32,490 bases of DNA from Prevotella heparinolytica (GTDB lineage Bacteria; Bacteroidota; Bacteroidia; Bacteroidales; Bacteroidaceae), in contig NZ_SLXB01000012.1 of NCBI RefSeq assembly GCF_004342845.1, positions 1 through 32,490 of the forward strand. The letters run 5' to 3'. The notes beneath the pieces were generated by a model. That model was not told the DNA's origin. It saw only the letters and a list, made by a program, of their open reading frames with translations, and searched no databases. Within the stretch, counting starts at the first letter, position 1, and the number at the start of each line of letters is the position of its first letter. Both the position numbers and the translations under genes were made by a program. Below, in pieces: positions 1-8,727 of this stretch.

Positions 1-93
1 AAATAAGGGGGCTTGTCCGAAAAAAGAAATACTCCCAACACGTAATAGTTAACGAGTTGGGAGTAGATAATTATGGTTTAGCGGACAGTAATA
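1..93 (+). mobile_element. 3' end of an IS4-family insertion sequence (cut by window edge)
   Basis: Bases 4-93 match 29439-29528 at 84 of 90 positions without gaps. At 29439 the matching TAA is the stop codon of an IS4-type transposase, so 1-6 here are the last codon and stop of the equivalent transposase, and the rest is its 3' non-coding end. A perfect 9-bp inverted repeat (31-39 with 56-64) forms a hairpin after the stop. Similarity ends after GGACAGTAATA at 93, which I take as the IS boundary. The remainder of the element lies outside the window, so whether it is intact is unknown. Confidence 0.75.
31..64 (+). terminator. Hairpin downstream of the IS transposase (left copy)
   Basis: ACTCCCAAC at 31-39 pairs perfectly with GTTGGGAGT at 56-64 across a 16-nt loop. 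The same hairpin is conserved in the second IS end at 29466-29499. It follows the transposase stop codon, so it may end the transposase mRNA, although no long T-tract follows. Confidence 0.45.
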
Positions 94-111
94 ATATAAT
101 ATGCAGGTATA

Positions 112-1929
112 TTATTCGTTGAATATCGCCTTGGCCTGTTTTATCACTGCGAAGGCAGGCGTTGTGCGTAGTGTCTTCTCATCGAAAAGCTTCAATGCTT
201 TTTCTATCCTTCTCAGTCCGGCACGATTGTTCGTGCGGGTATATTCCTCTTTCAGAATCCTGATTTTTTCAAAAGCCTGAATGCCTGCTATCAGGTGCTC
301 AAAGCGAAGCGAACTTCGGGCCCCCGGATAGATAAAGTAGGTATCACCTGCTGCCCAAGTATAAAAACGACTGTCTAACAGTGGTTCTATGACCCAACTG
401 TTATAAGCCCAGCGCAGATACCCGTCCAGTCCCTCTTTGGCTGCATACCAACCGAGCCATTCACTCTCTGCCGGTGGGCTGAATGTGAATGTGTTGGGAT
501 AAGGCTCTTCGCAACAGGTGTAGAAGGTAGTAACTTTGCCTTCGGCTTTTCGCCGGGCTTTCATCGCTTCCGGATATTTCATGCGCAGTGCCACACAATA
601 GTCGTTCAACTCTTCCGATAGTTCTTCGTGCAATGCACCGGCCAGAGAGACTTTAAAGTCAGGGTCTGCCTTGCGGATGACTTTCAACGTCTCTTTCATT
701 ACTTCCATTGGGCGTTCGTCCATGGAGATGTGGGTGATTGAAAACCATCCTTTTTCCTTTAGGTGGGCGGAAAATGATTTTAGCATTGCCAGCCACATCT
801 CTTCGTATGCAGGCTCACCCGGCTTGGTTTGTATTTCCCGTAAACTGTTGGTGGCTTGGTCGAAGTATTGAAAAGACAGCCGCCAGGGTACCATGGAGTA
901 GCAGTTTATTTCTTTCGTAATGCCCAATCCCATCATGAACTCCACCCAACGGTCGAATACGGTATAGTCGAAACTCCATGAACCATCGGCTTTCTTTATC
1001 CATGTCACCATCGTTTCAAAGTAATCGTAGGTCTGCCCGTTCCATGGCTTGTGCATGATTGATGTGGTAATAACTTTCCCACCGGCATCCCTGTAAAGTT
1101 CCATGTAGGGACGCATGCATTCCAAGTGTTCACGGCTCCAGAGCGGTACTTGGTGGTAACGGGCAATGGCGAATGGGTTTTGCCAAAGATCCAGATGGAA
1201 CTTCCAGTCGGAGGGTTGTGGCAACACCCGCTCCTTTACGTTGACTCTCAAGTTCAGTGTGCCTATTCTTCCAGTGGCGTCTTTCACGGTTACGATTCCC
1301 TGATAAGTGCCGGGAACGGCATCTTGGGGAATCCGGATAGACAGCCAACCGCTTTGGGTGGTACATTTGTTTATGTCCAGTTCTTTAGATAAGTGGTCTA
1401 TCGGATCGGCTACCAATGTAGAATCGAAAGCCGCGGCATTTGGACGGGCACCACAGCCACCGTTGCCGTCTTTGTTCAGCTCGTCCGTCATGACGTAGCG
1501 GACAAATCCGGATAAGATACACTCATGCCTTATAAGATCTTTCTTGTTGCTATGAGCTAAATCTTCCATGGAAAAAGAAAGTCTTGCTAACGGACGGTCT
1601 GCCCAGACAACCCATTGGGCGGAGATGCGTTCGCCTCTCCACGCCGTAAGCTCCAGCCCTTTTTGAGGTCTGGTGATGGGAGCCGGCGCTTCTTTCTTAT
1701 AACGGATATGTGTCTCTCCCCAGCTGAGGTTTATCCCTTTTACTTTGCGCCATACAGCCGGATCGGTCGGGGTGGGGTTAGGTAGTTCTTTGTAAGAAGA
1801 TAAGGGGAAAGGCGGTTGTTCGGTAGGCTGTCCGGAATGAGTGACCCCTGAACTGTTTTGGGCGAATCCACTGATGGAGAATACGACCCCGCATAGCAAT
1901 GTAAATACTGTTTTTTTCATACTAAGCAT
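112..1929 (-). CDS. GH123-like (DUF4091) secreted glycoside hydrolase, probable beta-N-acetylgalactosaminidase
   Basis: A 605-aa protein with an N-terminal signal peptide; the MKKTVFTLLCG start at residue 4 (1920) is as likely as residue 1. An N-terminal beta-sandwich-like part (about 55-235) ends in a VPGTYQG segment, followed by a probable TIM-barrel catalytic region (about 245-560) of the DUF4091/GH123 type. The motif ISMDERP places adjacent D404 and E405; GH123 enzymes use a neighbouring Asp-Glu pair in substrate-assisted removal of beta-GalNAc, for example from glycosphingolipids. It lies 72 bp downstream of the SusD gene on the same strand, separated by a 16-bp hairpin, and is the only recognisable enzyme of the locus. 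The family call is fairly firm; the substrate is inferred. Confidence 0.8.
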   Translation of the reverse strand: MLSMKKTVFTLLCGVVFSISGFAQNSSGVTHSGQPTEQPPFPLSSYKELPNPTPTDPAVWRKVKGINLSWGETHIRYKKEAPAPITRPQKGLELTAWRGERISAQWVVWADRPLARLSFSMEDLAHSNKKDLIRHECILSGFVRYVMTDELNKDGNGGCGARPNAAAFDSTLVADPIDHLSKELDINKCTTQSGWLSIRIPQDAVPGTYQGIVTVKDATGRIGTLNLRVNVKERVLPQPSDWKFHLDLWQNPFAIARYHQVPLWSREHLECMRPYMELYRDAGGKVITTSIMHKPWNGQTYDYFETMVTWIKKADGSWSFDYTVFDRWVEFMMGLGITKEINCYSMVPWRLSFQYFDQATNSLREIQTKPGEPAYEEMWLAMLKSFSAHLKEKGWFSITHISMDERPMEVMKETLKVIRKADPDFKVSLAGALHEELSEELNDYCVALRMKYPEAMKARRKAEGKVTTFYTCCEEPYPNTFTFSPPAESEWLGWYAAKEGLDGYLRWAYNSWVIEPLLDSRFYTWAAGDTYFIYPGARSSLRFEHLIAGIQAFEKIRILKEEYTRTNNRAGLRRIEKALKLFDEKTLRTTPAFAVIKQAKAIFNE

Positions 1930-1947
1930 AATGTTTGCAAATGTAAT

Positions 1948-1996
1948 AATAAAATGGTCGCAAATCTTATTTTTGCATGATTGCGACCATTTTATT
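1948..1996 (-). terminator. Perfect 16-bp hairpin between susD-like and GH123-like genes
   Basis: Bases 1948-1963 and 1981-1996 are perfect reverse complements with a 17-nt loop. Read on the minus strand the structure follows the SusD stop codon by a few bases. The arm ends are A/T-rich, so the 3' arm finishes in TTTTATTATT, consistent with an intrinsic terminator or attenuator that lowers expression of the downstream enzyme relative to SusCD. It could also protect the 3' end of a processed susCD mRNA. Confidence 0.65.
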
Positions 1997-2001
1997 CCTA
2001 T

Positions 2002-3516
2002 TTACCAATCTTCATTTTGGGTACAGAGCAGATTCGTTTGTATTTCTTTTGCTGGGATGGGCAAATAGTAATGTCGTTTTTGAAAATTAGCGAAACGCAA
2101 AGGATCTTGGTCTTTTAATTCTTTTTCCAATATCCCCCAACGTCGCAAATCATAGAAACGCTCACCTTCCTTGAAAAACTCAATTGCTCTTTGATGGATT
2201 AATTCCTTTTTTACCGAAGAATCATCTGTATTTCCTGAGTAAGGTAATAAATTCCCTCCACGAGTACGAATTTGATTGATATAACTGATGGCGGCAGGAA
2301 TGTTTTTCATGTTTAACTCACATTCTGCTAATAATAAAATGACATCAGCAAAACGCATTGCCCGTTCATTTATATAAGATGGAATAGTCTCCACCTCCTG
2401 TTCTCGGGTAGTAGCGTTTTGATATTTTAATATCCAATAGGAGGCCAACGATTCTTTGTTGTTTTTAAAAACTTCTTGAAAAGGTTTCATATAATACATA
2501 CACCCTGGATAGTTCCATGCTACAGAAGTCCGGGCACGATAATCATATCCTCCATCGGCAGCTTTTTCCTGTAGGAAAATGTTCATCATCTTTTTTGTAG
2601 GTTTTGCTTCAAACCATCCTCCTACTTCTCCGGCGGCATATTCGACCGCAATGGTAGTAGACTGTGCAGAGTTGGCTGTCTCACCGTTATCCCATTGGTC
2701 TGAGCCACCTACCGGTTCGTAAAGGATTTCAAAAATACTCTCGGAATTATTTTCATGGGCCTCATCGAAGTTCCAAGTGAAATCTTCTACCAGCTTATAT
2801 GTGTAAGGTGATTTTGTCAATGGCTCCAAAACTTTTTTGGCCTCTTCCCATCTTTCTTGATATACATATAGCTTTCCTAAATAGGCGTATGAAGTTCCTT
2901 TGGTGGGCTTCCCCTTTACATTTTCCAGTGGCAGTAATTGGGCAGACTCAATAAAGTCTTTTTCTGCTTGGGCATATATTTCTTTTTGGGAGGACTTTTT
3001 TAATTGAAAGGTAGAAGGGTCTTGAGAGGCCTCCATACGTAAAGGTACATCTCCAAACTCTTTAGCTAATTGAAAATAATACATACCGCGAATGAATGAA
3101 GCTTCGCCACGTATCATTTTTATGAATTCTTCCGGAAATTTTTTCCCTTCTATTTCTTTCAGAATAGAGTTAGCGCGATATATGGCATTATAAAACTGAT
3201 AGAAGATATTCTGAGCCACCGAATTGTTCGGATCGTTTGTGAAACGGTGCATCGAATAAATAGGTTGAATATCGTTACGGAATTCTATATCGTCTGCGCG
3301 ACTGATGCGAACCATCAGACCGCGAGTACCATAGTAACCCCCATTCCAGTTTTTCAGTGGAGTATAACAAGAAGTAATTGCTCTTTTGAAATCTGCTTCT
3401 GTTTTCCAAAAAGTGTCGTCCGTAGGTTTATTGGGGTTGGTTATATCCAGTTGCCCCTCGCAACCGCCCAGCATGAAAGCTATAAAGGCTAATATAATAT
3501 ATTTATAGGTCTTCAT
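2002..3516 (-). CDS. SusD/RagB-family outer-membrane glycan-binding lipoprotein
   Basis: A 504-aa protein with a lipoprotein signal peptide (hydrophobic stretch, then LGGC at about 16-19), so it should be lipidated and surface exposed. The early ITNPNKPTDDTFWKTEADF segment and the C-terminal motifs (INERAMRFADVILLLAE, FFKEGERFYDLRRWG) are typical of SusD proteins. These bind oligosaccharide and cap the paired SusC barrel. Length is normal. It starts 13 bp after the SusC stop on the same strand, so the two are almost certainly co-transcribed. Confidence 0.95.
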   Translation of the reverse strand: MKTYKYIILAFIAFMLGGCEGQLDITNPNKPTDDTFWKTEADFKRAITSCYTPLKNWNGGYYGTRGLMVRISRADDIEFRNDIQPIYSMHRFTNDPNNSVAQNIFYQFYNAIYRANSILKEIEGKKFPEEFIKMIRGEASFIRGMYYFQLAKEFGDVPLRMEASQDPSTFQLKKSSQKEIYAQAEKDFIESAQLLPLENVKGKPTKGTSYAYLGKLYVYQERWEEAKKVLEPLTKSPYTYKLVEDFTWNFDEAHENNSESIFEILYEPVGGSDQWDNGETANSAQSTTIAVEYAAGEVGGWFEAKPTKKMMNIFLQEKAADGGYDYRARTSVAWNYPGCMYYMKPFQEVFKNNKESLASYWILKYQNATTREQEVETIPSYINERAMRFADVILLLAECELNMKNIPAAISYINQIRTRGGNLLPYSGNTDDSSVKKELIHQRAIEFFKEGERFYDLRRWGILEKELKDQDPLRFANFQKRHYYLPIPAKEIQTNLLCTQNEDW

Positions 3517-3529
3517 TGTGAATTGTTTT

Positions 3530-6500
3530 TTAGAATGTTAGATTTAATCCCATCATAAATACCCGGTTTATGGGATAAATAAAGTTATCGAAGCCACGAG
3601 AAGTAGCACTTTGAGAATTATTGATATCTGGTGTGTATCCACTATATCCTGTTATTGTGAATAAATTCTCTGCATTAACATAAATACGGCATTTCTGAAT
3701 TTTATCTTTAAACCAATATGTTGGTAGTGTATACCCAACCTGTATGTTACGCATGCGGAAGAAAGAACCGTTCTCAAGGAAACGATCGCTGGATGGGCGA
3801 GTATTCTGATTGGGATCATCCCAAACCAAACGTGGATGAGAGGCATTGGGATTATTCGGTGTCCAATAGTCTAATGTAGAATTCAAGAAATTAGTTCCTT
3901 TATTCACACCTTCCAACTCCAAACGGGTTCCATTATAAATTTTGTTACCAAATACTCCTTGAAATCCCAATAAAATATCGAAGCCTTTCCAAGTTGCATT
4001 GAAATTTAGCCCCATGGTTATCGTTGGGAATGGGCTGCCACAATAGATACGGTCGGCATCCGTAATTTTTCCATCATTGTTAGTATCTCTGAAGCGAATG
4101 TCTCCTGGTTTGGCATTGGGTTGAATCAATTTTCCCTCTTTGGCATAGGCTGAAATTTCTGCTTCGTTTTGGAATAACCCATCAGTCGGGATTAACCAAA
4201 AACCGCCAATGGGATAACCTGCTAATGTACGGGTTGTAGCCACATTTGTACGGTTCTTTCCACCCTCGATAACTTGGTTGGCATCTCCCATTGCAATAAC
4301 TTCATTCTTCATGGCATTACTGGTAAAAGTGATTCCGTAGGAGAAGTCTTTGCGAGGAACATCATTCCAACCGATGGTCCATTCAACTCCTGTATTCTTT
4401 ATTTTCCCAGCATTGCGAATTGGGTCATTTGCACCACCGGTTGAGACAGGTATGGGTACTGTGAGGAGAATATCTTTTGTGTTCTTGCGATACCAATCTC
4501 CGGTCAGTGTCAGGCGAGAGTTAAAGAATGCCAAATCTACTCCGACATTCGTCATTGCCGTTGATTCCCATTTAATGGTAGGATTTGCAAAGTCCTTTGG
4601 GAAGGCACCGCTATATAATCCTCCGTTGCCATCCGGATAATTGATGTTGGAGGTTACGACACTTGTGTACATGTAATTATCAATTTCTTGATTTCCTAAT
4701 ATTCCATATCCACCTCTGACTTTAAATTGATCTAACCAATTTCGGGTGTTTTTCATGAAATGTTCTTCTGATACATTCCATCCCACCGATACGGATGGGA
4801 AATGCCCATAGCGATTGTTCTTTGCAAATTTTGAAGAACCGTCCCTACGGTAGGTCGCTGTGATTAGATAACGATTATCATAAGAATAGAATATTCGGGA
4901 AATGATAGAGGTTAATGCACTCTCATTTTTTGACGTATCATTCATTCGATCTTTGGTGGCCGAACCGACTTCGTGGATACCATCAGGTAATCCTTTACCG
5001 GAAGCCATGATATAGCGAGTGCGGTATTTTTGGTAAGAGTAACCTAACAATGCACTAAATTTATGTTTTCCGAAAGATTGGTCAAGAGACAATAAATTCT
5101 CGATCAGGAAATTATCATGATTATAACGAGTTTCTTGCATGTTGGAAATCATGTTGTTGCGCATTCCGAAATCATAAACGTTTTCATAAGTTGTATGCCG
5201 TTCGAAAGAAAAATCCGGTGTAGCATTCAAACGGTACTTCAATCCAAATGGTAATTTTATTTCGGCGTATAAATTAAGATAGGCACTATATGTATTTGAA
5301 GTGCGTGATGTTAAATTCTCATCTAAAATACCCAATGGGTTGGGGATATCAGTGGCATCCCCAAATACCTTGCCGTAGCCTCCTTTGTCATTCTCTGGAT
5401 CAAATTTTTGCAAAGAGGGAATAGACTGGAGAATGATTCCTAAAAAGCCTCCACGCGCAAAGGCATATAACGGATTGTTCTGATGTGCACTGAAGACGAC
5501 ATTGTTACCGAATGTAAAAAATCCCCGCTTATATTCAGATTTAAACTGGAGATTATATCTTTTGTAATTTGTTCCTTTTATGGTACCATCTTGATTAATA
5601 TAACCTAAGCCGATATAATAGGTGAAAAAGTTTGTACCTCCACGAATAGTTACATTATAATTCTGCATTAGTGCAGGTTTCATCATGATATCCTGCCAGT
5701 TATTATCTTCTTTAATATTTTGACTCATATCCAAAGGGGCAGCACTAATTGCCTGACGGGAAACTGTAGTCAACTTGGACCATTCATTCGCATTCAGCAT
5801 ATCTAAATATTTAGATGGGGTTTGCACTCCGATATTGGCCGAAAAGTCGATAATGGGTTTACCTTCAGTATTGGATCCGGACTTTGTTGTTACGATAATT
5901 ACACCGTTAGCTGCGCGTGAACCATAAATAGCAGCGGAAGAGGCGTCCTTTAAAACGTCGATACTCTTGATGTCATTCGGGTTTATATGATCTATACTGT
6001 TCATATACATGCCGTCAACGATATAAAGAGGTGTGGCATTATTCAGCGTGCCGATGCCGCGAATCATAATGCGTACGCCCGAACCTGGAGCACCACCTTG
6101 CGATACAACATCTACGCCAGCTATTTTCCCTTGCAGTGCCTGACCAATGTTGGTGTTGCTTTGGGTTGTCAGTTTTTCAGTGTTGATATTGGCCACAGAG
6201 CCTGTTAAGTCTGCTTTCTTCTGTACGCCATATCCAATAACAACCACTTCTTCAAGTGCCTTCGTATCTTCTTTCAATAAAACATGTATTTCTTTTTGAT
6301 TGTTGATTGTTATTTCTTGTGTGAAGTAACCGATATAAGAAATCTCGATGACCGATTTTGTTTCGGCTTCTATTGTAAAGCTTCCGTCTGTATCAGTGAT
6401 TGTACCTATTGTTGTTCCTTTTATACGAATATTAGCTCCGATAATAGGTTCACCATTTATGTCTGCTACAGTTCCGGTTATAGTTCTTCTCTGTTGTAAA

Positions 6501-6886
6501 GCATTGCTTTCTTTGACTTCTTTCGTCGTAAGAATTATGTGGGTACCTTCCAATTGATAATTGATGCCGGTTCCTGACAGTATCCTATCCAGCACTTGTA
6601 CTACAGCCTCATTATTAGCTTTTACGGAAATTTTCCTGTTAATGTCTACTTGATTATTGTAAATGAAAAGATAATCTGTTTGGTTTTCTATTTCATTCAG
6701 GATCTTATCCAGCTTGACATTACTCATACGGATATTGATTCTTACATTTTGAGAATAGGCATGTCCTGCATACGAATAGAATACACAAACCATCAATAGG
6801 AAAGTGGAAATTCTCATAATTCTAAAGATTTGTTTAAATCGAGGATTTTTAAGGTGATTTTTCCTCGACAAAGTGTTATTTTTCAT
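3530..6886 (-). CDS. SusC/RagA-family TonB-dependent transporter with N-terminal STN signalling domain
   Basis: About 1118 aa from the preferred ATG at 6886 (MKNNTLSRKNH); the frame stays open to 6970, but that 28-aa extension does not look like a signal region. In order: a signal peptide ending near HAYSQ, an STN domain (VRINIRMSNVKLDKILNEIE), a carboxypeptidase-D-regulatory-like beta domain (GTVADINGEPIIGANI), the SusC plug (EEVVVIGYGVQKKADLTGSV) and a long beta-barrel ending in an aromatic C-terminus (MMGLNLTF). An STN domain marks transporters that signal to a FecR-type anti-sigma factor, matching the upstream genes. Imports oligosaccharide across the outer membrane with SusD. Confidence 0.95.
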   Translation of the reverse strand: MKNNTLSRKNHLKNPRFKQIFRIMRISTFLLMVCVFYSYAGHAYSQNVRINIRMSNVKLDKILNEIENQTDYLFIYNNQVDINRKISVKANNEAVVQVLDRILSGTGINYQLEGTHIILTTKEVKESNALQQRRTITGTVADINGEPIIGANIRIKGTTIGTITDTDGSFTIEAETKSVIEISYIGYFTQEITINNQKEIHVLLKEDTKALEEVVVIGYGVQKKADLTGSVANINTEKLTTQSNTNIGQALQGKIAGVDVVSQGGAPGSGVRIMIRGIGTLNNATPLYIVDGMYMNSIDHINPNDIKSIDVLKDASSAAIYGSRAANGVIIVTTKSGSNTEGKPIIDFSANIGVQTPSKYLDMLNANEWSKLTTVSRQAISAAPLDMSQNIKEDNNWQDIMMKPALMQNYNVTIRGGTNFFTYYIGLGYINQDGTIKGTNYKRYNLQFKSEYKRGFFTFGNNVVFSAHQNNPLYAFARGGFLGIILQSIPSLQKFDPENDKGGYGKVFGDATDIPNPLGILDENLTSRTSNTYSAYLNLYAEIKLPFGLKYRLNATPDFSFERHTTYENVYDFGMRNNMISNMQETRYNHDNFLIENLLSLDQSFGKHKFSALLGYSYQKYRTRYIMASGKGLPDGIHEVGSATKDRMNDTSKNESALTSIISRIFYSYDNRYLITATYRRDGSSKFAKNNRYGHFPSVSVGWNVSEEHFMKNTRNWLDQFKVRGGYGILGNQEIDNYMYTSVVTSNINYPDGNGGLYSGAFPKDFANPTIKWESTAMTNVGVDLAFFNSRLTLTGDWYRKNTKDILLTVPIPVSTGGANDPIRNAGKIKNTGVEWTIGWNDVPRKDFSYGITFTSNAMKNEVIAMGDANQVIEGGKNRTNVATTRTLAGYPIGGFWLIPTDGLFQNEAEISAYAKEGKLIQPNAKPGDIRFRDTNNDGKITDADRIYCGSPFPTITMGLNFNATWKGFDILLGFQGVFGNKIYNGTRLELEGVNKGTNFLNSTLDYWTPNNPNASHPRLVWDDPNQNTRPSSDRFLENGSFFRMRNIQVGYTLPTYWFKDKIQKCRIYVNAENLFTITGYSGYTPDINNSQSATSRGFDNFIYPINRVFMMGLNLTF

Positions 6887-7034
6887 ATCTTTGTATTGAT
6901 TTGAATATAAATTTGATTGAAAAGTTTGTTTTGAATCCATGCCGGTAGGTGCGGCAACACTTACTGGCATTCTTTGTCTAATAAGGTTAACTTGTGTTTT
7001 TTCTCATGGGCTATTTTTTTAGAGTTAGTATCGA

Positions 7035-7970
7035 TTAGTTGATATAGATGATTCCTTCATCATAATCTTTTTCATATTTGAAGTGGATATCTCGTTGCAG
7101 TACTCTTAAAGCATAGTCTATACCGTCTGATTGACGAAACTTGCCCGTATAAGAATATTTGAGAACATCAGAATTATTGATAATAATCCGAATATCGTAA
7201 TATTGTTCGAATTTTTCCATAATGGTTTGGAATAATTCATTTTTGAAGCATATCAACCCCTCTTTCCATCGGTAAGGATTGAAATCATTTACTTTGTCTA
7301 TTTTTAGTTTTCCGTTTGTTGCGTATACTTTGTGGCCGGGGCTTAAGATTATTGTCTGTTCAGGAGATTCTTGTGAGCTGACTCTTACATGACCTTTCAT
7401 TAAAGTTGTCTCGAATATATTCCGATTTGGGTAAGCGTTTACGTTAAATTGTGTGCCTAAAACTTCAATGTCATATTTATCAGTTTGTACAACAAAGGGA
7501 ATTTTTTGATTCTTTGCTATGTCAAAAAAAGCTTCTCCTTTTAAAGAAACTATTCGTTGTTTCTTATTGAATGTGACCGGATATTGTAAAGTTGTACGGG
7601 CATTCAGCCATACATTGCTCCCATCGGGAAGGATGATGTTGGTACGCTGACCTGCTGGTACAGAGACCGTATTTATTGCAACGACCTCTTTACTTGATTT
7701 ATATTCTTGATATAAATAGTTAAAAGCAAGTGTTAATATAACGATTGCAGAGACTTTTAACCATTGATGTATAATTCGGGGAGTACGTCTTGCTGAAATC
7801 TTTTTTATCGTATTTCGGTCGTCATGTAATATGAGTGCATCGAATAATCTGCGTTCTTTGTAAAAGGTGCGTCGGTTTTCTTCTGAAGCTTCCATCCACA
7901 ACCTTATATTCATGCCTTCTTCAACAGAGGTTCTTCCTGAATAAAAACGATGTAACTTTTCTCTTTCCAT
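7035..7970 (-). CDS. FecR-family anti-sigma factor
   Basis: A 311-aa protein with a short cytoplasmic N-terminal region, one membrane segment at about 69-87 (WLKVSAIVILTLAFNYLY), a periplasmic FecR domain (VPAGQRTNIILPDGSNVWLNA at about 104-124, LKGEAFFDIAKN) and a C-terminal DUF4974-like domain (FQTIMEKFEQYYDIRI). Such proteins hold an ECF sigma factor and release it when the STN domain of the partner SusC reports substrate. It lies 58 bp after the sigma gene and upstream of SusC on the same strand. Confidence 0.93.
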   Translation of the reverse strand: MEREKLHRFYSGRTSVEEGMNIRLWMEASEENRRTFYKERRLFDALILHDDRNTIKKISARRTPRIIHQWLKVSAIVILTLAFNYLYQEYKSSKEVVAINTVSVPAGQRTNIILPDGSNVWLNARTTLQYPVTFNKKQRIVSLKGEAFFDIAKNQKIPFVVQTDKYDIEVLGTQFNVNAYPNRNIFETTLMKGHVRVSSQESPEQTIILSPGHKVYATNGKLKIDKVNDFNPYRWKEGLICFKNELFQTIMEKFEQYYDIRIIINNSDVLKYSYTGKFRQSDGIDYALRVLQRDIHFKYEKDYDEGIIYIN

Positions 7971-8028
7971 TTATTAATACTACATTTTAAGGCTTTCATA
8001 TATAACAGCACTTCTGGATAACACATTC

Positions 8029-8607
8029 CTAGTGGCATTTCATAAAAAAATAGAGAAAAAACGGAAAATAGTCTTTTAGGTTGGTTTGAAGCATTTTCAA
8101 TGCTTTACTTATATGAAAGTCCACTCCTTTAGGGGTGATGTTCATAAGTGTGGCTATTTCTTTATATGATTTATTCTCATAACGATTTAGCATAAAAATG
8201 GTACGGGTTCTTTCAGACATATCGGCAAGAGTCTGTTCTACGAGTGTTTGTATTTCAGAAATAAATAGCTCATATGGTTCACATGCCTGCAAAGTAGCGA
8301 TTCGGGTATTCAATTCCCATTCATAATAATCTTTTATCCTGTCAGAATATTCGTCCTGAATTTGTTGATGACGCAAATAGTTCAAACATTTATTTTTTAT
8401 TATTGTGAGTATATAGGCAGGTACATTAGAGTCTTTGCTTAAAGAATGCCTGTTCTCCCAATAAACCATTATTGCTTCAATGGTTATATCTTCTGCCGCA
8501 GTCAAGTCTCTAAGATAAGTATTGGCAAAACGTACGAAGCGTTTTTGAAATTCCTCATAAAGCTGGTTAAAAGAGATAATATCGTCTTTATGACTCTCTA
8601 TCTGCAT
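8029..8607 (-). CDS. ECF-type RNA polymerase sigma factor
   Basis: A 192-aa protein with sigma region 2 (FVRFANTYLRDLTAAEDITIE at about 30-50, then PAYILTIIKNKCLNYLRH) and a region 4 helix-turn-helix (SYKEIATLMNITPKGVDFHISKA at about 150-172). The size and the loss of regions 1 and 3 are typical of ECF sigma factors. Paired with the adjacent FecR protein it should activate the downstream SusCD/GH123 genes when the glycan is present. In Bacteroides, sigma/anti-sigma PULs are mostly linked to host glycans. Confidence 0.93.
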   Translation of the reverse strand: MQIESHKDDIISFNQLYEEFQKRFVRFANTYLRDLTAAEDITIEAIMVYWENRHSLSKDSNVPAYILTIIKNKCLNYLRHQQIQDEYSDRIKDYYEWELNTRIATLQACEPYELFISEIQTLVEQTLADMSERTRTIFMLNRYENKSYKEIATLMNITPKGVDFHISKALKMLQTNLKDYFPFFLYFFMKCH

Positions 8608-8642
8608 GTTTATTACTCATTATAGTTGTGTTACAGTGAATG

Positions 8643-8672
8643 CAAAAATACGTTTTTTGATTGGTAATACAA
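8643..8672 (-). promoter_or_regulatory. Housekeeping promoter for the ECF sigma gene
   Basis: On the minus strand, TATTTTTG (8650-8643) fits the Bacteroidetes -7 consensus TAnnTTTG, and TTG (8672-8670) lies 19 nt upstream as a -33 element. The predicted start is about 30 nt before the sigma ATG. Basal expression of the regulator would thus not depend on the ECF sigma itself. Confidence 0.55.
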
Positions 8673-8727
8673 TTGCTTGTCCGCTTTTAACTCATGAGAG
8701 CATGGCGAAAATATGAGCGTTGTCTTT

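Noticed and set aside
6887..6970. 28-residue N-terminal extension of the SusC-type protein
   Set aside because: The extension is polar and precedes a normal MKNN start with a signal segment; the ATG at 6886 is the more likely start.
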